The notes beneath the pieces were generated by a model, which was not told the origin of the DNA, made no database searches, and worked only from the letters and a program-made list of their open reading frames with translations. Of a stretch of 20,291 nt of DNA, positions 1 to 7,754 are shown piece after piece. Position 1 is the stretch's first letter, and each line of letters opens with the position of its first letter. The translations under genes were made by a program, and so were the position numbers. The stretch is from Craurococcus roseus (lineage in GTDB: Bacteria; Pseudomonadota; Alphaproteobacteria; Acetobacterales; Acetobacteraceae), in NCBI RefSeq assembly GCF_039523795.1, contig NZ_BAAAFZ010000010.1, forward strand, positions 1 through 20,291, written 5' to 3'.

Positions 1-317
1 CCCCCGCCCCCGCCCTCCGCGGCGGCAGGCCTGCGCCGAGCGGCGTGGGCGCCGCCGCGGTCGGCGGGAGGCATCGTCGTCGGCGGCGGCTGGGCGGCGG
101 TGTCCATGGGGCGCGGGCGTCGTCCGGGGTTCGCCGCCCCCCTTGCACGCGCCGGGCCAACCCGCGCCGCCTCCCGCCCGGCAACCCGCGCCGCCCGGGG
201 GGCACGATTTGCCGCCGGCCCGGCAAACGGCGCCGCCGGCGGCGCCCGAGGCGCTGGCACGGCGGGTGCACCGCCGCCCGCATCGCGCCGACACCCACCA
301 ACCGGAGTGCCCCGCCC
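1..317. other. GC-rich stretch upstream of flgE, no supported gene
   Basis: All three forward frames are open through most of this stretch and read as Pro/Arg/Ala-rich low-complexity protein, which is what random sequence at this GC level gives. Frame 2 (Pro/Gln/Ala-rich from about position 140) looks the most protein-like and could be the tail of a FliK- or FlgD-like gene. It has no stop before flgE begins, so a gene end cannot be placed without a frameshift. In many alphaproteobacteria flgD lies directly upstream of flgE; I cannot recognise FlgD here. Confidence 0.5.
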
Positions 318-1653
318 GTGTCCCTGTTCGGTTCCTTCACCACCGCGATCAGCGGCCTTTCCTCCCAGAGCCGCGCGCTCGGCCACGTCTCGGACAACAT
401 CGCCAACAGCCAGACCGTCGGCTTCAAGCGGACGGACACGAACTTCGTGTCGTACCTCACGCAGTCGAACGAGACGTTCCACTCGCCGGGCTCGGTGATC
501 GCCCGGCCGGACTACACCAACGCGCTGCAAGGCACGATCGAGCAGTCGGAGTCGCCGCTGTCGCTGGCGATCGGCGGCCAGGGCTTCTTCAGCGTCGCCG
601 CGGCGGCGGGCACGGCGGCGGACGGCACGCCCCGCTTCGACGACCGGCAGTTCTACAGCCGCGCCGGCGACTTCCGCCTGGACGAGGAAGGCTTCCTGGT
701 GAACGGCTCCGGCCACTACCTCCAGGGCTGGCCGGCGGACGCGGCGGGCAGGCCGGACCGCGCCGCGCTGGAGCCCATCCGCCTCGACCAGGCGGCGTTC
801 AACCCGATCGCCACCGGGCGCGTGGAACTCGCGGCGAACCTGCCGGCCGGCGACGGCACGGCGGCGGCGCCGGTCAGCACCCAAACCAAGGTCTACGACT
901 CGCTCGGCCGGCAGCACACGGTGAACCTCTCCTTCACCCGCGCGGCGGCCGGGAATTGGACGCTCGGCGTGCAGGTGCCGGACGACGTCGGCGGCGCGGA
1001 CCGCGGCGCCGTGGGCTTGCGCTTNNNNNNNNNNNNNNNNNNNNNNNNNNNNCGCCGCGGCGGCGCCCGCCGCGCCGGACGGCACCATCGGCACCTTCGC
1101 CGGCGCCACCGGCACGATGGCGCCGAGCGCGGGCGCCGCCGGCGCGCCCGCGACCGTCACCTTCACCACGGATTTCGGCCAGGGGCCGCAAACGGTCACG
1201 CTGTCGCTCGGCGAATTCGGCGAGGCGCAAGGGCTGACCCAGTTCGCCGGCGAGGAGCTGTCGGTGCGGAACCTGGAGGCGGACGGCGTGCCGCCCGGCG
1301 CCTACGCCGGCATGAGCGTGCGCGAGAACGGCGACGTGGTCGTGGGCTACGACAACGGCCAGAGCCGCGTCATCGCCCGCGTGCCGATCGTGGCCTTCAA
1401 CGACCCCGACAAGCTCCAGCGGCTCGACGGGCAGGCCTTCATGCGGACGGCGGAGTCCGGCGAGGCGCGGGTGGCGGACAGCGCCTCCAACGGGGTGGGC
1501 AAGCTCGTCACCGGCTCCCTGGAGCGGTCCAACGTGGACATCGCCTCGGAATTCACCAAGCTGATCGTGGCCCAGCGCGCCTACACGGCGAACACCCGCG
1601 TGGTGACGACCAGCGACGAGATGCTGCAAGAGACGCTGAACATGCGGCGTTGA
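318..1653 (+). CDS. flgE: Flagellar hook protein FlgE (interrupted by an assembly gap)
   Basis: FlgE is the subunit of the flagellar hook, exported by the flagellar type III apparatus and polymerised outside the cell. The N-terminus (SLFGSFTTAISGLSSQS, then ALGHVSDNIANSQTVGFKR) is the rod/hook family signature. The C-terminus (SNVDIASEFTKLIVAQRAYT, then ANTRVVTTSDEMLQ) is the matching terminal helix. The start is GTG at 318, with GGAG at 304-307 ten bases upstream; the longer upstream frame is Arg/Pro-rich and unlike FlgE. About 235 residues precede the N run at 1025-1052 and about 200 follow, giving roughly 445, a normal FlgE length. The frame changes across the gap (phase of 318 before, phase of 1117 after), which I attribute to a wrongly sized gap and not to a broken gene. 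flgK follows 38 bases downstream in the same direction. Confidence 0.93.
1025..1052. other. Assembly gap (28 N) inside flgE
   Basis: A run of 28 undetermined bases is flanked on the right by a GC-only repeat-like stretch (cgccgcggcggcgcccgccg). The flgE frame is discontinuous across it, so the true gap length differs from 28 by one or two modulo three. Confidence 0.98.
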
Positions 1654-1691
1654 CCCCCCGTTAACCGTCCGTCCGGCACCCTGGCGCCGCC

Positions 1692-3209
1692 ATGAGCCTC
1701 GACCTAGCCCTCAACATCGCGCGGAGCGGCCTCGCCGCGGTGCAGCGGGGGCTGGCGCAGAACGCGCAGAACGTCGCCAACGCCGACACCGCGGGCTACA
1801 CGCGCAAGGCCGTCGCGCAGGAGGCGCTGGTCGCCGATGGCCGGCCGATGGGGCTGCGCACGGCGGAAGCGCGGCGGGACGTGGACGCGGCGCTGGCGGT
1901 TCGGCTCGACGCCAGCCGCGCGGCGGCGGCCGGCGCGGCGGCCCGCGAGGGCCTCCTGTCCGGCGTGGAAGCCGCGCACGGCACGGGCAACGGCGACGGC
2001 TTGGCGGACGCGCTGGCCGGGCTCCGCAACGGCCTCATCGCGCTGCGCGGCGCGCCGGCCGAGGCCGGCAAGCAGATGGCGGCGCTGGAAGGCGCGCGCG
2101 GCGTGGCGGAGGGTCTGAACCGCCTTTCGGACGCCATCGGCGCCGCGCGGCAGCGCGCGCAGGACGGCATCGTGGACGAGGTGGCGTCGGCGAACGCTGC
2201 GCTGCGCGAGATCGCCGGCCTCACCTTGAAGATCAAGAACGGCGGCGACGGCGGCACGGCCTCGCTGGAGGATCGCCGCGACCTCGCCGTCGCGCGCCTG
2301 TCGGAGAGCGTGGAGGTCCGCGCGGTGCGGCGGCCCGGCGGCGACCTGCTGCTGGTGGCGCGCGGCGGCGTGGTGCTGCCGCTCGACCCGGACCGGGACG
2401 CGCTGGCGACGAGCGGCGCGACCGTGCGGCCGGGCGCGTCCTTCGCGTCCGGCACTTTGCCCGGCGTGACGCTCAACGGCATCGACGTCACCGGCCAGAT
2501 CGGCGGCGGACGGTTGGGCGAATTCGTCGCGCTGCGGGACAACACCTTGCCACGCTACCAAGCCGAGGCGGACGTGCTCGCGGCGACCGTGGCGGGGCGG
2601 CTGGACGCGCAAGGCTTGCGCCTCTTCACCGACGCGGACGGCGCCGTGCCCGACCCCGCCACGGCCTACGCCGGCGGCGCGCAGGTCGGCTTCGCCGGGC
2701 ACGTCCGCTTGAACCCCGCCGTGGAAGCGGACCCCGCCCTGCTGCGGGACGGCACCCACGCCGTCGCGGGCTCGGCGGGCGGCCCCACGGCCTTCGCGCC
2801 CAACCCGGCGGGCGGCCCGGCCGGCTTCACCACGCTGCTCAACCGCGTGCTCGACCACGGCCTCGGCGCCGAAGCGTCGGCCGGCGCGCCCTGGCCCGCC
2901 ATCCGCACCAGCGGCCTCGGCCCGGACGGGACGCTCGCCTCGCCCTTCGCCGCGCCGCCGGGGCTGGAAGGCTACGCCGCCCGCCTCGCCGCCGCGCAAA
3001 CCGGCGACCGCGCCGCCGCCACGGAGGCGCGCACGGGGGCCGAAGCGCTGCGGGGCGTGCTGGAGGAGAAGTTCGGCCAGCGCTCGGGCGTGGACCCGGA
3101 CGCCGAGATGGCGGCGATGGTGCAACTCCAGAACGCCTACGCGGCGAACGCGCGGGTGCTGGGCACGGTGCAATCCATGTGGGATTCGTTGCTGTCGGCG
3201 GTGCGCTGA
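1692..3209 (+). CDS. flgK: Flagellar hook-associated protein FlgK (HAP1)
   Basis: FlgK forms the first ring of the junction between hook and filament. The 505-residue product starts with SLDLALNIARSGLAAVQ and continues QNAQNVANADTAGYTRK, the flagellar rod/hook N-terminal motif in its FlgK form. It ends with AEMAAMVQLQNAYAANARVL and SMWDSLLSAVR, the typical FlgK terminal coiled-coil helix. The central part, with GLNRLSDAI, LREIAGL and DRRDLAVARLSE, corresponds to the FlgK core. The length is slightly below the enterobacterial 547 but within the family. The ATG at 1692 has no clear Shine-Dalgarno sequence. It lies 38 bases after flgE, and that spacer contains a TTAACC motif at 1661. flgL, its usual immediate neighbour, is about 4.5 kb away. 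Confidence 0.93.
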   Translation: MSLDLALNIARSGLAAVQRGLAQNAQNVANADTAGYTRKAVAQEALVADGRPMGLRTAEARRDVDAALAVRLDASRAAAAGAAAREGLLSGVEAAHGTGNGDGLADALAGLRNGLIALRGAPAEAGKQMAALEGARGVAEGLNRLSDAIGAARQRAQDGIVDEVASANAALREIAGLTLKIKNGGDGGTASLEDRRDLAVARLSESVEVRAVRRPGGDLLLVARGGVVLPLDPDRDALATSGATVRPGASFASGTLPGVTLNGIDVTGQIGGGRLGEFVALRDNTLPRYQAEADVLAATVAGRLDAQGLRLFTDADGAVPDPATAYAGGAQVGFAGHVRLNPAVEADPALLRDGTHAVAGSAGGPTAFAPNPAGGPAGFTTLLNRVLDHGLGAEASAGAPWPAIRTSGLGPDGTLASPFAAPPGLEGYAARLAAAQTGDRAAATEARTGAEALRGVLEEKFGQRSGVDPDAEMAAMVQLQNAYAANARVLGTVQSMWDSLLSAVR

Positions 3210-3314
3210 ATCGGCGGCGCCGCCTGCGGCCGCATCCCCGCCATCCTTCCGGAGCCTCGCCGTCCTCGCCGTGTCGGGTGTGTCCGGCAAGGGAAACCGA
3301 ACGGAGAATGTTCC

Positions 3315-3641
3315 ATGCGTCGGACGATCATGGCATTGGCGGCCGCGGCGTTTCTGGCGGCTGCGGGCGGGGCCCTCGCCGCGCCGGCCATCGCCTCGCC
3401 CGGAACGCCCTGGCACGCGGCCGCCGAACGGGTCCAGTACCACCAGCATCCCGACTGGCGCGGCCCCAGTGACTTCGAAGGGGAACGCTGGCACCGCCGG
3501 CAGCAGCGCCGGGCCTACGAGGAGGAGCGTGTCGCCGAAGCGGCGCGGCGCGAGGCTTGGCGCATCGAGCGGGAGCGCGCGGAGCGCCGGGCGTGGCGGC
3601 ACGCGCAGCGCGAGTGGTACTGGCGCCACAACGGCCACTGA
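3315..3641 (+). CDS. Small secreted basic protein of unknown function
   Basis: This 108-residue product begins with a clear Sec signal peptide: MRRT, an Ala/Leu-rich core at residues 5-20, and a likely cleavage after ALA near residue 22. The mature part is short, very rich in Arg, Glu, Trp and His, and probably one long charged helix (residues 55-100), ending WYWRHNGH. A good ribosome site (GGAGA at 3303-3307) sits 7 bases before the ATG. It is probably periplasmic or surface-exposed. No enzymatic motif is visible. The Trp/His/Arg composition could suit binding of metal, heme or polyanions, but that is speculation. It sits 105 bases after flgK and is probably transcribed separately or as an afterthought to the flagellar unit. 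Confidence 0.72.
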   Translation: MRRTIMALAAAAFLAAAGGALAAPAIASPGTPWHAAAERVQYHQHPDWRGPSDFEGERWHRRQQRRAYEEERVAEAARREAWRIERERAERRAWRHAQREWYWRHNGH

Positions 3642-3715
3642 GCTTCCGGGCCGCGCCGGTCCCCAAGGGGGACGGCTCGGCAACCGCGGGCGCGTGGCCC
3701 GCGTTGCGCGCTTCC

Positions 3716-4687
3716 ATGACCGAGCCGACCCCGGCGCCGGCGGACGCCGACGACGCCCTCCTCCGCCTCGCGGCGGCCGTGCGCGACGCGGGCTACCGCT
3801 TCGTCACGGCGACGCCCGCGACCCACGCCCGCGTCAACGCGCGGCCCGGCAACGCCTGGGCGCGCGGGTTGGAGGACGTGTTCGGCTGGAGCCGCCCGTT
3901 CCGGCCCGAGATCCTGCCCCCGGCGGTGTTCGAGCTGATGCGGTTGGCCGGGGTGGCCGCGCCATACGGCGAAGGCGGCGATGGCTGGCGCAGCCTGGTC
4001 CGCTTGTCCTCCTTAGGCGGCGAGCTGTTCCTCCACTCCGCCTTTCCGACCGCCGAGGCGGACGCGGTGTTCTTCGGCCCCGATACCTACCGCTTCGCCT
4101 CAGCCATCGAGGCGCACCTCGAAACCCGCGCGGCGCCCGTGCGTCGGGCCGTGGACATCGGCTGCGGCGCCGGGCCGGGCGGCATCCTGGTCGCCAAGGC
4201 GCGGCCCGGGGCCGAGGTGTCAATGGGCGACATCAACGACGCCGCGCTCCGCTTCGCCCGCATCAACGCCGCGCTGGCCGGTGCCGGCAACGCCGTGGCG
4301 CGTCGGAGCGACCTGCTCGCGGGCGTTCCCGGCGACCCGTTCGACCTGGTGGTCGCCAACCCGCCCTATCTCGTCGACCCGGCGGAGCGGGCCTACCGGC
4401 ACGGGGGCGGACCGTTGGGCGCGGGGTTGTCGCTGACCATCCTGGACGCGGCGCTCGGCCGGCTCGCCCCGGGCGGGACCTTGCTGCTCTATACCGGTGC
4501 CGCGGTCGTGAACGGCCACGACCCCTTCCGCGCCGAGGCCGAAGAACGACTTGCCGCGCACTCGGGCGTTGGGTGGACCTACCGCGAGGTGGACCCCGAC
4601 GTGTTCGGCGAGGAGTTGGACACCGCGGCCTACGCGGAAGCCGACCGCATCGCCGCCGTGGTGCTCACAGTCACACGCAAAGGATAA
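3716..4687 (+). CDS. Class I SAM-dependent methyltransferase with NPPY motif
   Basis: The 323-residue product has the Rossmann-fold methyltransferase motif I VDIGCGAGPGG at 146-156, an acidic motif II region around GDINDAAL (171-178), and the catalytic-type NPPY at 215-218. NPPY is used by methyltransferases acting on an exocyclic or amide nitrogen (HemK/PrmC glutamine methylases, RsmC/RlmG rRNA guanine methylases). The N-terminal 140 residues form a separate helical/mixed domain that may select the substrate. I chose ATG 3716 because the frame further upstream is Arg-rich and overlaps the preceding gene. The stop TAA lies inside the ribosome site of the next gene, so the two are probably cotranscribed and translationally linked. 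The substrate is unknown; family membership is firm. Confidence 0.85.
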   Translation: MTEPTPAPADADDALLRLAAAVRDAGYRFVTATPATHARVNARPGNAWARGLEDVFGWSRPFRPEILPPAVFELMRLAGVAAPYGEGGDGWRSLVRLSSLGGELFLHSAFPTAEADAVFFGPDTYRFASAIEAHLETRAAPVRRAVDIGCGAGPGGILVAKARPGAEVSMGDINDAALRFARINAALAGAGNAVARRSDLLAGVPGDPFDLVVANPPYLVDPAERAYRHGGGPLGAGLSLTILDAALGRLAPGGTLLLYTGAAVVNGHDPFRAEAEERLAAHSGVGWTYREVDPDVFGEELDTAAYAEADRIAAVVLTVTRKG

Positions 4688-4695
4688 CGAACCGC

Positions 4696-5592
4696 ATGCC
4701 CGAAGGCAGCTTCGCCGCCCGTCCTCTGATGACCGATGACGGAACGAACGAGCAACTTCACCGCCGCTTGGCCCGCGCCAACGAGAAGCGCTTCGCCCCC
4801 TCCCTGCCGACCGCGGATTGGAAGCGGGACATCGAGGAGACCGCCGCGTTCCAGCGCGAGGAGGGCGAGTTCCTGGAGGCGTTCCGCGCTTCCGTCGCCG
4901 GCCGCGCCGCGGAAGCGCCGACCGATGCGGACGGCTTCGTCGCGTGGTTCGAGGCCTTGGAGCAGGACGGCCCCGGGCAGAACGACCCGTTGTTCCCGTG
5001 GCTCGCCGAGCAGGCGAGCATGGACGAGATGCGCTGGTTCCTCACCCAGGAGGTCGCCGGCGAGGCGGGCTTCGAGGACCTGTCCGCGCTGACCCAGGTG
5101 AAGCTGCCGCAGCGGCCGAAGCTGGAGATCGCGCGCAACTACTGGGACGAGATGGGCCGCGGCAACCCGAAGGGCATGCACGGCCCGATGCTGGAGGTGC
5201 TGGCCGAGCGTCTCGGGCTGGAGCCCCGTCCCGAAACCACGGTGTGGGAAGCGTTGGCGCTGGCCAACACCATGGCCGGCTTGGCCGCCAACCGGCGCTA
5301 CGCCTACCACTCGGTCGGCGCGCTGGGCGTGATCGAGCAGACGGCGCCGAGCCGCGCGGCGCTGGTGGCCGCGGGGCTGAAGCGGTTGGGCGTGCCGGCG
5401 GGCGACCGGCACTACTTCGACCTGCACGCGGTGCTGGACGTGAAGCATTCGGACGCGTGGAACGCCGAGGCGCTGCATCCGCTGGTCGAAGCCGACCCGT
5501 CGCTGGCGCCCGCCATCGCCGAGGGCGCGTTGATGCGGCTCGAGTGCGGCGCGGCCTGCTTCCGCCGCTACCGGCGCGAACTCGGCCTATGA
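4696..5592 (+). CDS. Iron-containing redox enzyme family protein (heme-oxygenase-like fold)
   Basis: The 298-residue, all-helical protein resembles the Haem_oxygenas_2 / heme-oxygenase-like diiron group (related to PqqC, TenA and the HDO oxidases). The recognisable blocks are LEIARNYWDEMGRGNPKGMH (143-162), then RYAYHSVGALGVIEQTAPSR (201-220), and GDRHYFDLHAVLDVKHSDAW (236-255). Candidate metal ligands are E119, E144, D151/E152, H162, H244, D248 and H251; the carboxylate-rich helix followed by His-x3-Asp-x2-His is what this superfamily uses to hold two irons. The ATG at 4696 has AAAGGA at 4679-4684, overlapping the stop of the upstream methyltransferase; an alternative ATG at 4729 would shorten it by 11 residues. 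Superfamily assignment is fairly sure, but reaction and substrate are unknown. The long hairpin just downstream probably ends this two-gene unit. Confidence 0.8.
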   Translation: MPEGSFAARPLMTDDGTNEQLHRRLARANEKRFAPSLPTADWKRDIEETAAFQREEGEFLEAFRASVAGRAAEAPTDADGFVAWFEALEQDGPGQNDPLFPWLAEQASMDEMRWFLTQEVAGEAGFEDLSALTQVKLPQRPKLEIARNYWDEMGRGNPKGMHGPMLEVLAERLGLEPRPETTVWEALALANTMAGLAANRRYAYHSVGALGVIEQTAPSRAALVAAGLKRLGVPAGDRHYFDLHAVLDVKHSDAWNAEALHPLVEADPSLAPAIAEGALMRLECGAACFRRYRRELGL

Positions 5593-5596
5593 GGCC

Positions 5597-5635
5597 CACG
5601 GGCCGCCCCCCGCCTCCGCGGGCGGGCGGCCCGTG
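5597..5635. terminator. Bidirectional terminator hairpin between convergent genes
   Basis: A 12-bp perfect stem (5597-5608 with 5624-5635) continues as a 5-bp stem (5609-5613 with 5618-5622) after a single bulged C at 5623, leaving a four-base CTCC loop. It fills the space between the plus-strand stop at 5592 and the minus-strand stop at 5639. There is no T tract on either side. Confidence 0.72.
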
Positions 5636-5638
5636 CGG

Positions 5639-5914
5639 CTACCGGACGGCGAGGTTGCTGAACATCAGCACCTTGCGCTCCAGGTCGAAGGTCGCCGTGC
5701 CGCTGCGCGCGAACAGCTTCAGGATCACGTCGATGTCGTCGGCGTCGGGCTCCAGGATGTACTCCTCGACGCCGTTGTCGAGGATGAGCTGCAAGGTGAA
5801 GCGCCCCTCCTCACCGCGCTGCCGCTCGGTCCAGGACGCCTGGATGTTGGTGACCTGCCGCACGTTGTAGCGGGCCTTGAGCCGCTCTTCCTGCTGGTCC
5901 TTCTGGTCGGCCAT
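5639..5914 (-). CDS. Small conserved protein of unknown function
   Basis: This 91-residue product is charged at the N-terminus (MADQKDQQEERLKARY) and otherwise reads as a compact alpha/beta domain: RFTLQLILDNGVEEYIL (38-54), an acidic DADDIDVILKLF helix (57-68), and TATFDLERKVLMFSNL (73-88). There is no signal peptide or membrane segment. A good ribosome site (AAAGGGGAG read on the minus strand) precedes the ATG. It is the last gene of a minus-strand group (thioesterase, 121-residue protein, this gene) with a 21-base spacer, so cotranscription is likely. The sequence has the look of a conserved alphaproteobacterial family, but I cannot name a function. Confidence 0.75.
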   Translation of the reverse strand: MADQKDQQEERLKARYNVRQVTNIQASWTERQRGEEGRFTLQLILDNGVEEYILEPDADDIDVILKLFARSGTATFDLERKVLMFSNLAVR

Positions 5915-5935
5915 GTCGGTCGCTCCCCTTTCCGA

Positions 5936-6301
5936 TCAGCGGCCGGGCGACGGGTCGGAGACCACCGCCCCGTATTCCTCGAACGACGCCCTGGCCTTTT
6001 CGAGCCTGTCTTCGTCCACCTCCGCCGAGACGAGGATGGCGCCCTTGCCGACGCCCCCGGCCTGAGCGCGCTCCCCTTCCGGCAGGATCTTGTCGCCGAC
6101 CGGGTCGCCCGGCGCGCCGCTGCCGCGGTGCCGCTCGGCCGCGTCGGCGCCCGAGGCGACGGTGCCGGAGGTGTTCTCATCGCCGGCCGGGCCCACCCGC
6201 ACCAGCGAGCGGTCGAGGCCGTAGTCCTGCACGAGGTGTTCCACCGCCATCTCCGCCTCGCGGCGGGTGTTGAAACGGCCGGTGATGGTCTGCTTCGCCA
6301 T
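5936..6301 (-). CDS. Small two-lobed conserved protein, possibly stress-related
   Basis: The 121-residue product has two short beta-alpha-beta-like halves. Residues 4-37 (QTITGRFNTRREAEMAVEHL onward) and residues 85-116 (KGAILVSAEVDEDRLEKA onward) flank a Gly/Ala/Asp-rich, probably disordered linker at 40-84. The first half resembles the N-terminal segment of small general-stress-type proteins in which a repeated lobe is built around 'aeeAv..L...G'. There is no signal peptide. A strong ribosome site (GAGGAG on the minus strand) precedes the ATG. It lies between the thioesterase gene (33 bases upstream) and the 91-residue gene, probably in one transcript. The stress link rests on resemblance only. 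Confidence 0.72.
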   Translation of the reverse strand: MAKQTITGRFNTRREAEMAVEHLVQDYGLDRSLVRVGPAGDENTSGTVASGADAAERHRGSGAPGDPVGDKILPEGERAQAGGVGKGAILVSAEVDEDRLEKARASFEEYGAVVSDPSPGR

Positions 6302-6334
6302 GGTTGCCTTCGCTCCTCTCGCCGGCGGGGCGCG

Positions 6335-6754
6335 TCACCCGCCCCCGCCGGAGGTTTCCGTGTGCCCGGCCGGGATTTTCCGGGGGCGGCCGTCCTCGCC
6401 GAGCGCCACGAAGGTGAAGACGCCTTCCGTGACCTTTTCCGGCGCCTTGCCCCGTCCGCGGCCGCGCGCCCAGGTTTCGACCTTCACGGTGAGCGAGGTC
6501 CCGCCGGCGTCTTCCAGCGAGCAGTAACAGCTCACCTCGTCGCCCACCGAGACCGGGCGCAGGAAGCGCATCGCCTCGATGGCGACCGTGGCCACCTGCC
6601 CTTCCGCGCGTTCCGCGGCGAAGGTGCCGCCCGCGAGGTCCATCTGCGACAGCGTCCAGCCGCCGAAGACGGCGCCCCCGGAGTTGGCGTCGCGCGGCAT
6701 CGCCACCGTCCGGAGGTGCGGGCCGCCCGGTACGTCCGGAAGTTGATCCGCCAT
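6335..6754 (-). CDS. YciA-type acyl-CoA thioesterase (hotdog fold)
   Basis: Hydrolyses acyl-CoA to free acid and CoA in the cytoplasm; the family works as a hexamer of single hotdog domains. The 139-residue product has the YciA signature: LRTVAMPRDANSGGAVFGGW (14-33), SQMDLAGG (36-43, with Asp39 as the catalytic carboxylate), ATVAIEAMRFLRPVSVGDEV (55-74), and the ETWARGRGRGK strand and loop that binds CoA phosphates. The chosen ATG at 6754 gives the usual family length; the same frame stays open far upstream only because of the high GC. It is the first gene of the minus-strand group ending at 5639. Confidence 0.88.
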   Translation of the reverse strand: MADQLPDVPGGPHLRTVAMPRDANSGGAVFGGWTLSQMDLAGGTFAAERAEGQVATVAIEAMRFLRPVSVGDEVSCYCSLEDAGGTSLTVKVETWARGRGRGKAPEKVTEGVFTFVALGEDGRPRKIPAGHTETSGGGG

Positions 6755-7057
6755 GGGCCGCCCCACCCCCCTTGCTGCGCCTCCGACCGGGGTGGTTAAC
6801 CCTCTCGGCCGCGCCGCGTTCCCGCCCCGCGGCGCGGGGGCGCCGCCTCCCGGCCCACCCGCCCTGGCGCCGGCCCGGTTCGGGGCGACCTTACGGTTCG
6901 TTATGGTGCGGGCGCGGCCAAAGCGGCGCAGGGTGGCCCCGTTGTTGGCAGGGCGGGTGAAACGCGGAACAGTGGTGGAGCGATTGTCGAGGAATAAGAT
7001 GGCGGAGCGTTCCGGGCCGTTGCCGCTGTCCGCCGACGGTCGAGGGGCCGCGGCGGC
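6755..7057. other. Divergent intergenic region
   Basis: This 303-base gap separates the minus-strand thioesterase from the plus-strand gene at 7058. It contains a TTAA at 6796-6799 in a TTAACC context and a 10-bp hairpin (6809-6818 with 6828-6837). A stretch of lower GC at about 6890-7000 is the likeliest promoter territory, but I find no convincing -35/-10 pair. A short open frame from 6903 overlaps the next ATG by four bases; its product is Arg-rich and I do not believe it is a gene. Confidence 0.5.
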
Positions 7058-7666
7058 ATGAACGGGCCACGCAGGGAGGGGCGCCGGGCTTGGCTGTGCC
7101 GCGCGCGCGCGGCCGCCGCCGGCCTGCTGCTCGCCCCCGCCCCGTGGGCCGCGGCGCCGCGGGCGGAAGAGGAGCGGCACACCCCCCCGCCGGAGACCGT
7201 GGCGGCCGCGGACTGCGGGGCCGTGACGCGCGCCGGGCAGCCGTTGCAGTACAAGAACGCGCGCTTCGGCTTCACCATGACCTACCCGCCGAGCTTCATG
7301 CTGGACCCGGACAGCATCCCGGAGGGCGGCGACAGCGCCCGCTTCTGGACGGCGGACCGCCGCGCCACCGCCGTGGTGACGGGCATCCGCAACGGGCTGG
7401 GGCAGTCGCTGACGGACCTGCTCGACGAGGCGACCAAGGACATCACGGAAAACAGCCACGGCACGATCACCTACACGCGGGCCAGGGACAACTGGTTCGT
7501 CATCTCCGGCTTCATCGGCGAACGCATCTTCTACCGCCGGAGCTTCCTGTCCGACCGTTCGCGGGTGATCGGCAGCCTCTGGATCGAATTCCCGCGGACC
7601 ATGCGCCCGTGCTTCGAGGACGCGGTGAGCATGATGTCCCTGTCCTTCCGGCCGAGCCCCACCTGA
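7058..7666 (+). CDS. Secreted protein of unknown function upstream of flgL
   Basis: The 202-residue product has a basic N-terminus and a hydrophobic Ala/Leu segment (about residues 12-34), consistent with a signal peptide ending near AAAPRAEE. The mature domain carries a YKNARFGFTMTYP block (65-77), seen in exported alphaproteobacterial proteins whose fold resembles a PsbP-like or Mog1-like sandwich, and two cysteines (53 and 185) that could form a disulfide. The ATG at 7058 has only a weak ribosome site (GAGGGG upstream). A short hairpin and a CtrA-like box separate it from flgL 88 bases downstream. Its function is unknown; position alone suggests an envelope role, perhaps linked to motility. 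Confidence 0.7.
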   Translation: MNGPRREGRRAWLCRARAAAAGLLLAPAPWAAAPRAEEERHTPPPETVAAADCGAVTRAGQPLQYKNARFGFTMTYPPSFMLDPDSIPEGGDSARFWTADRRATAVVTGIRNGLGQSLTDLLDEATKDITENSHGTITYTRARDNWFVISGFIGERIFYRRSFLSDRSRVIGSLWIEFPRTMRPCFEDAVSMMSLSFRPSPT

Positions 7667-7681
7667 GGCCGCGGCGCGGCC
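7667..7681 (+). terminator. Short GC hairpin directly after a stop codon
   Basis: A perfect 6-bp stem (ggccgc/gcggcc) with a 3-base loop starts immediately after the TGA of the gene ending at 7666. It is weak and lacks a T run, so it may only be a GC-rich coincidence. Confidence 0.3.
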
Positions 7682-7682
7682 G

Positions 7683-7697
7683 TTAACCCTCCCTTCA
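7683..7697 (+). promoter_or_regulatory. CtrA-like box upstream of flgL
   Basis: The sequence reads TTAA-N7-TTCA, one mismatch from the CtrA consensus TTAA-N7-TTAA. It lies 57 bases before the flgL start, in intergenic DNA where TTAA is rare. CtrA is the cell-cycle and flagellar response regulator of alphaproteobacteria. Its presence in this genome is assumed, not shown. Confidence 0.4.
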
Positions 7698-7754
7698 GCG
7701 GCGCGTGCGCCACTTCGCCGGAGCGGGGCGGCGGAGCGGGTTGGGGTTGGGCGG

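Noticed and set aside
1704..3683. 659-codon open frame on the minus strand opposite flgK
   Set aside because: It is Arg/Ala/Gly-rich without any domain and is explained by the GC-rich codon third positions of flgK; FlgK motifs are clear on the plus strand.
6903..7061. Possible 52-residue gene overlapping the 7058 start by ATGA
   Set aside because: Arg-rich product, no ribosome site and no domain; the four-base overlap alone is weak evidence.
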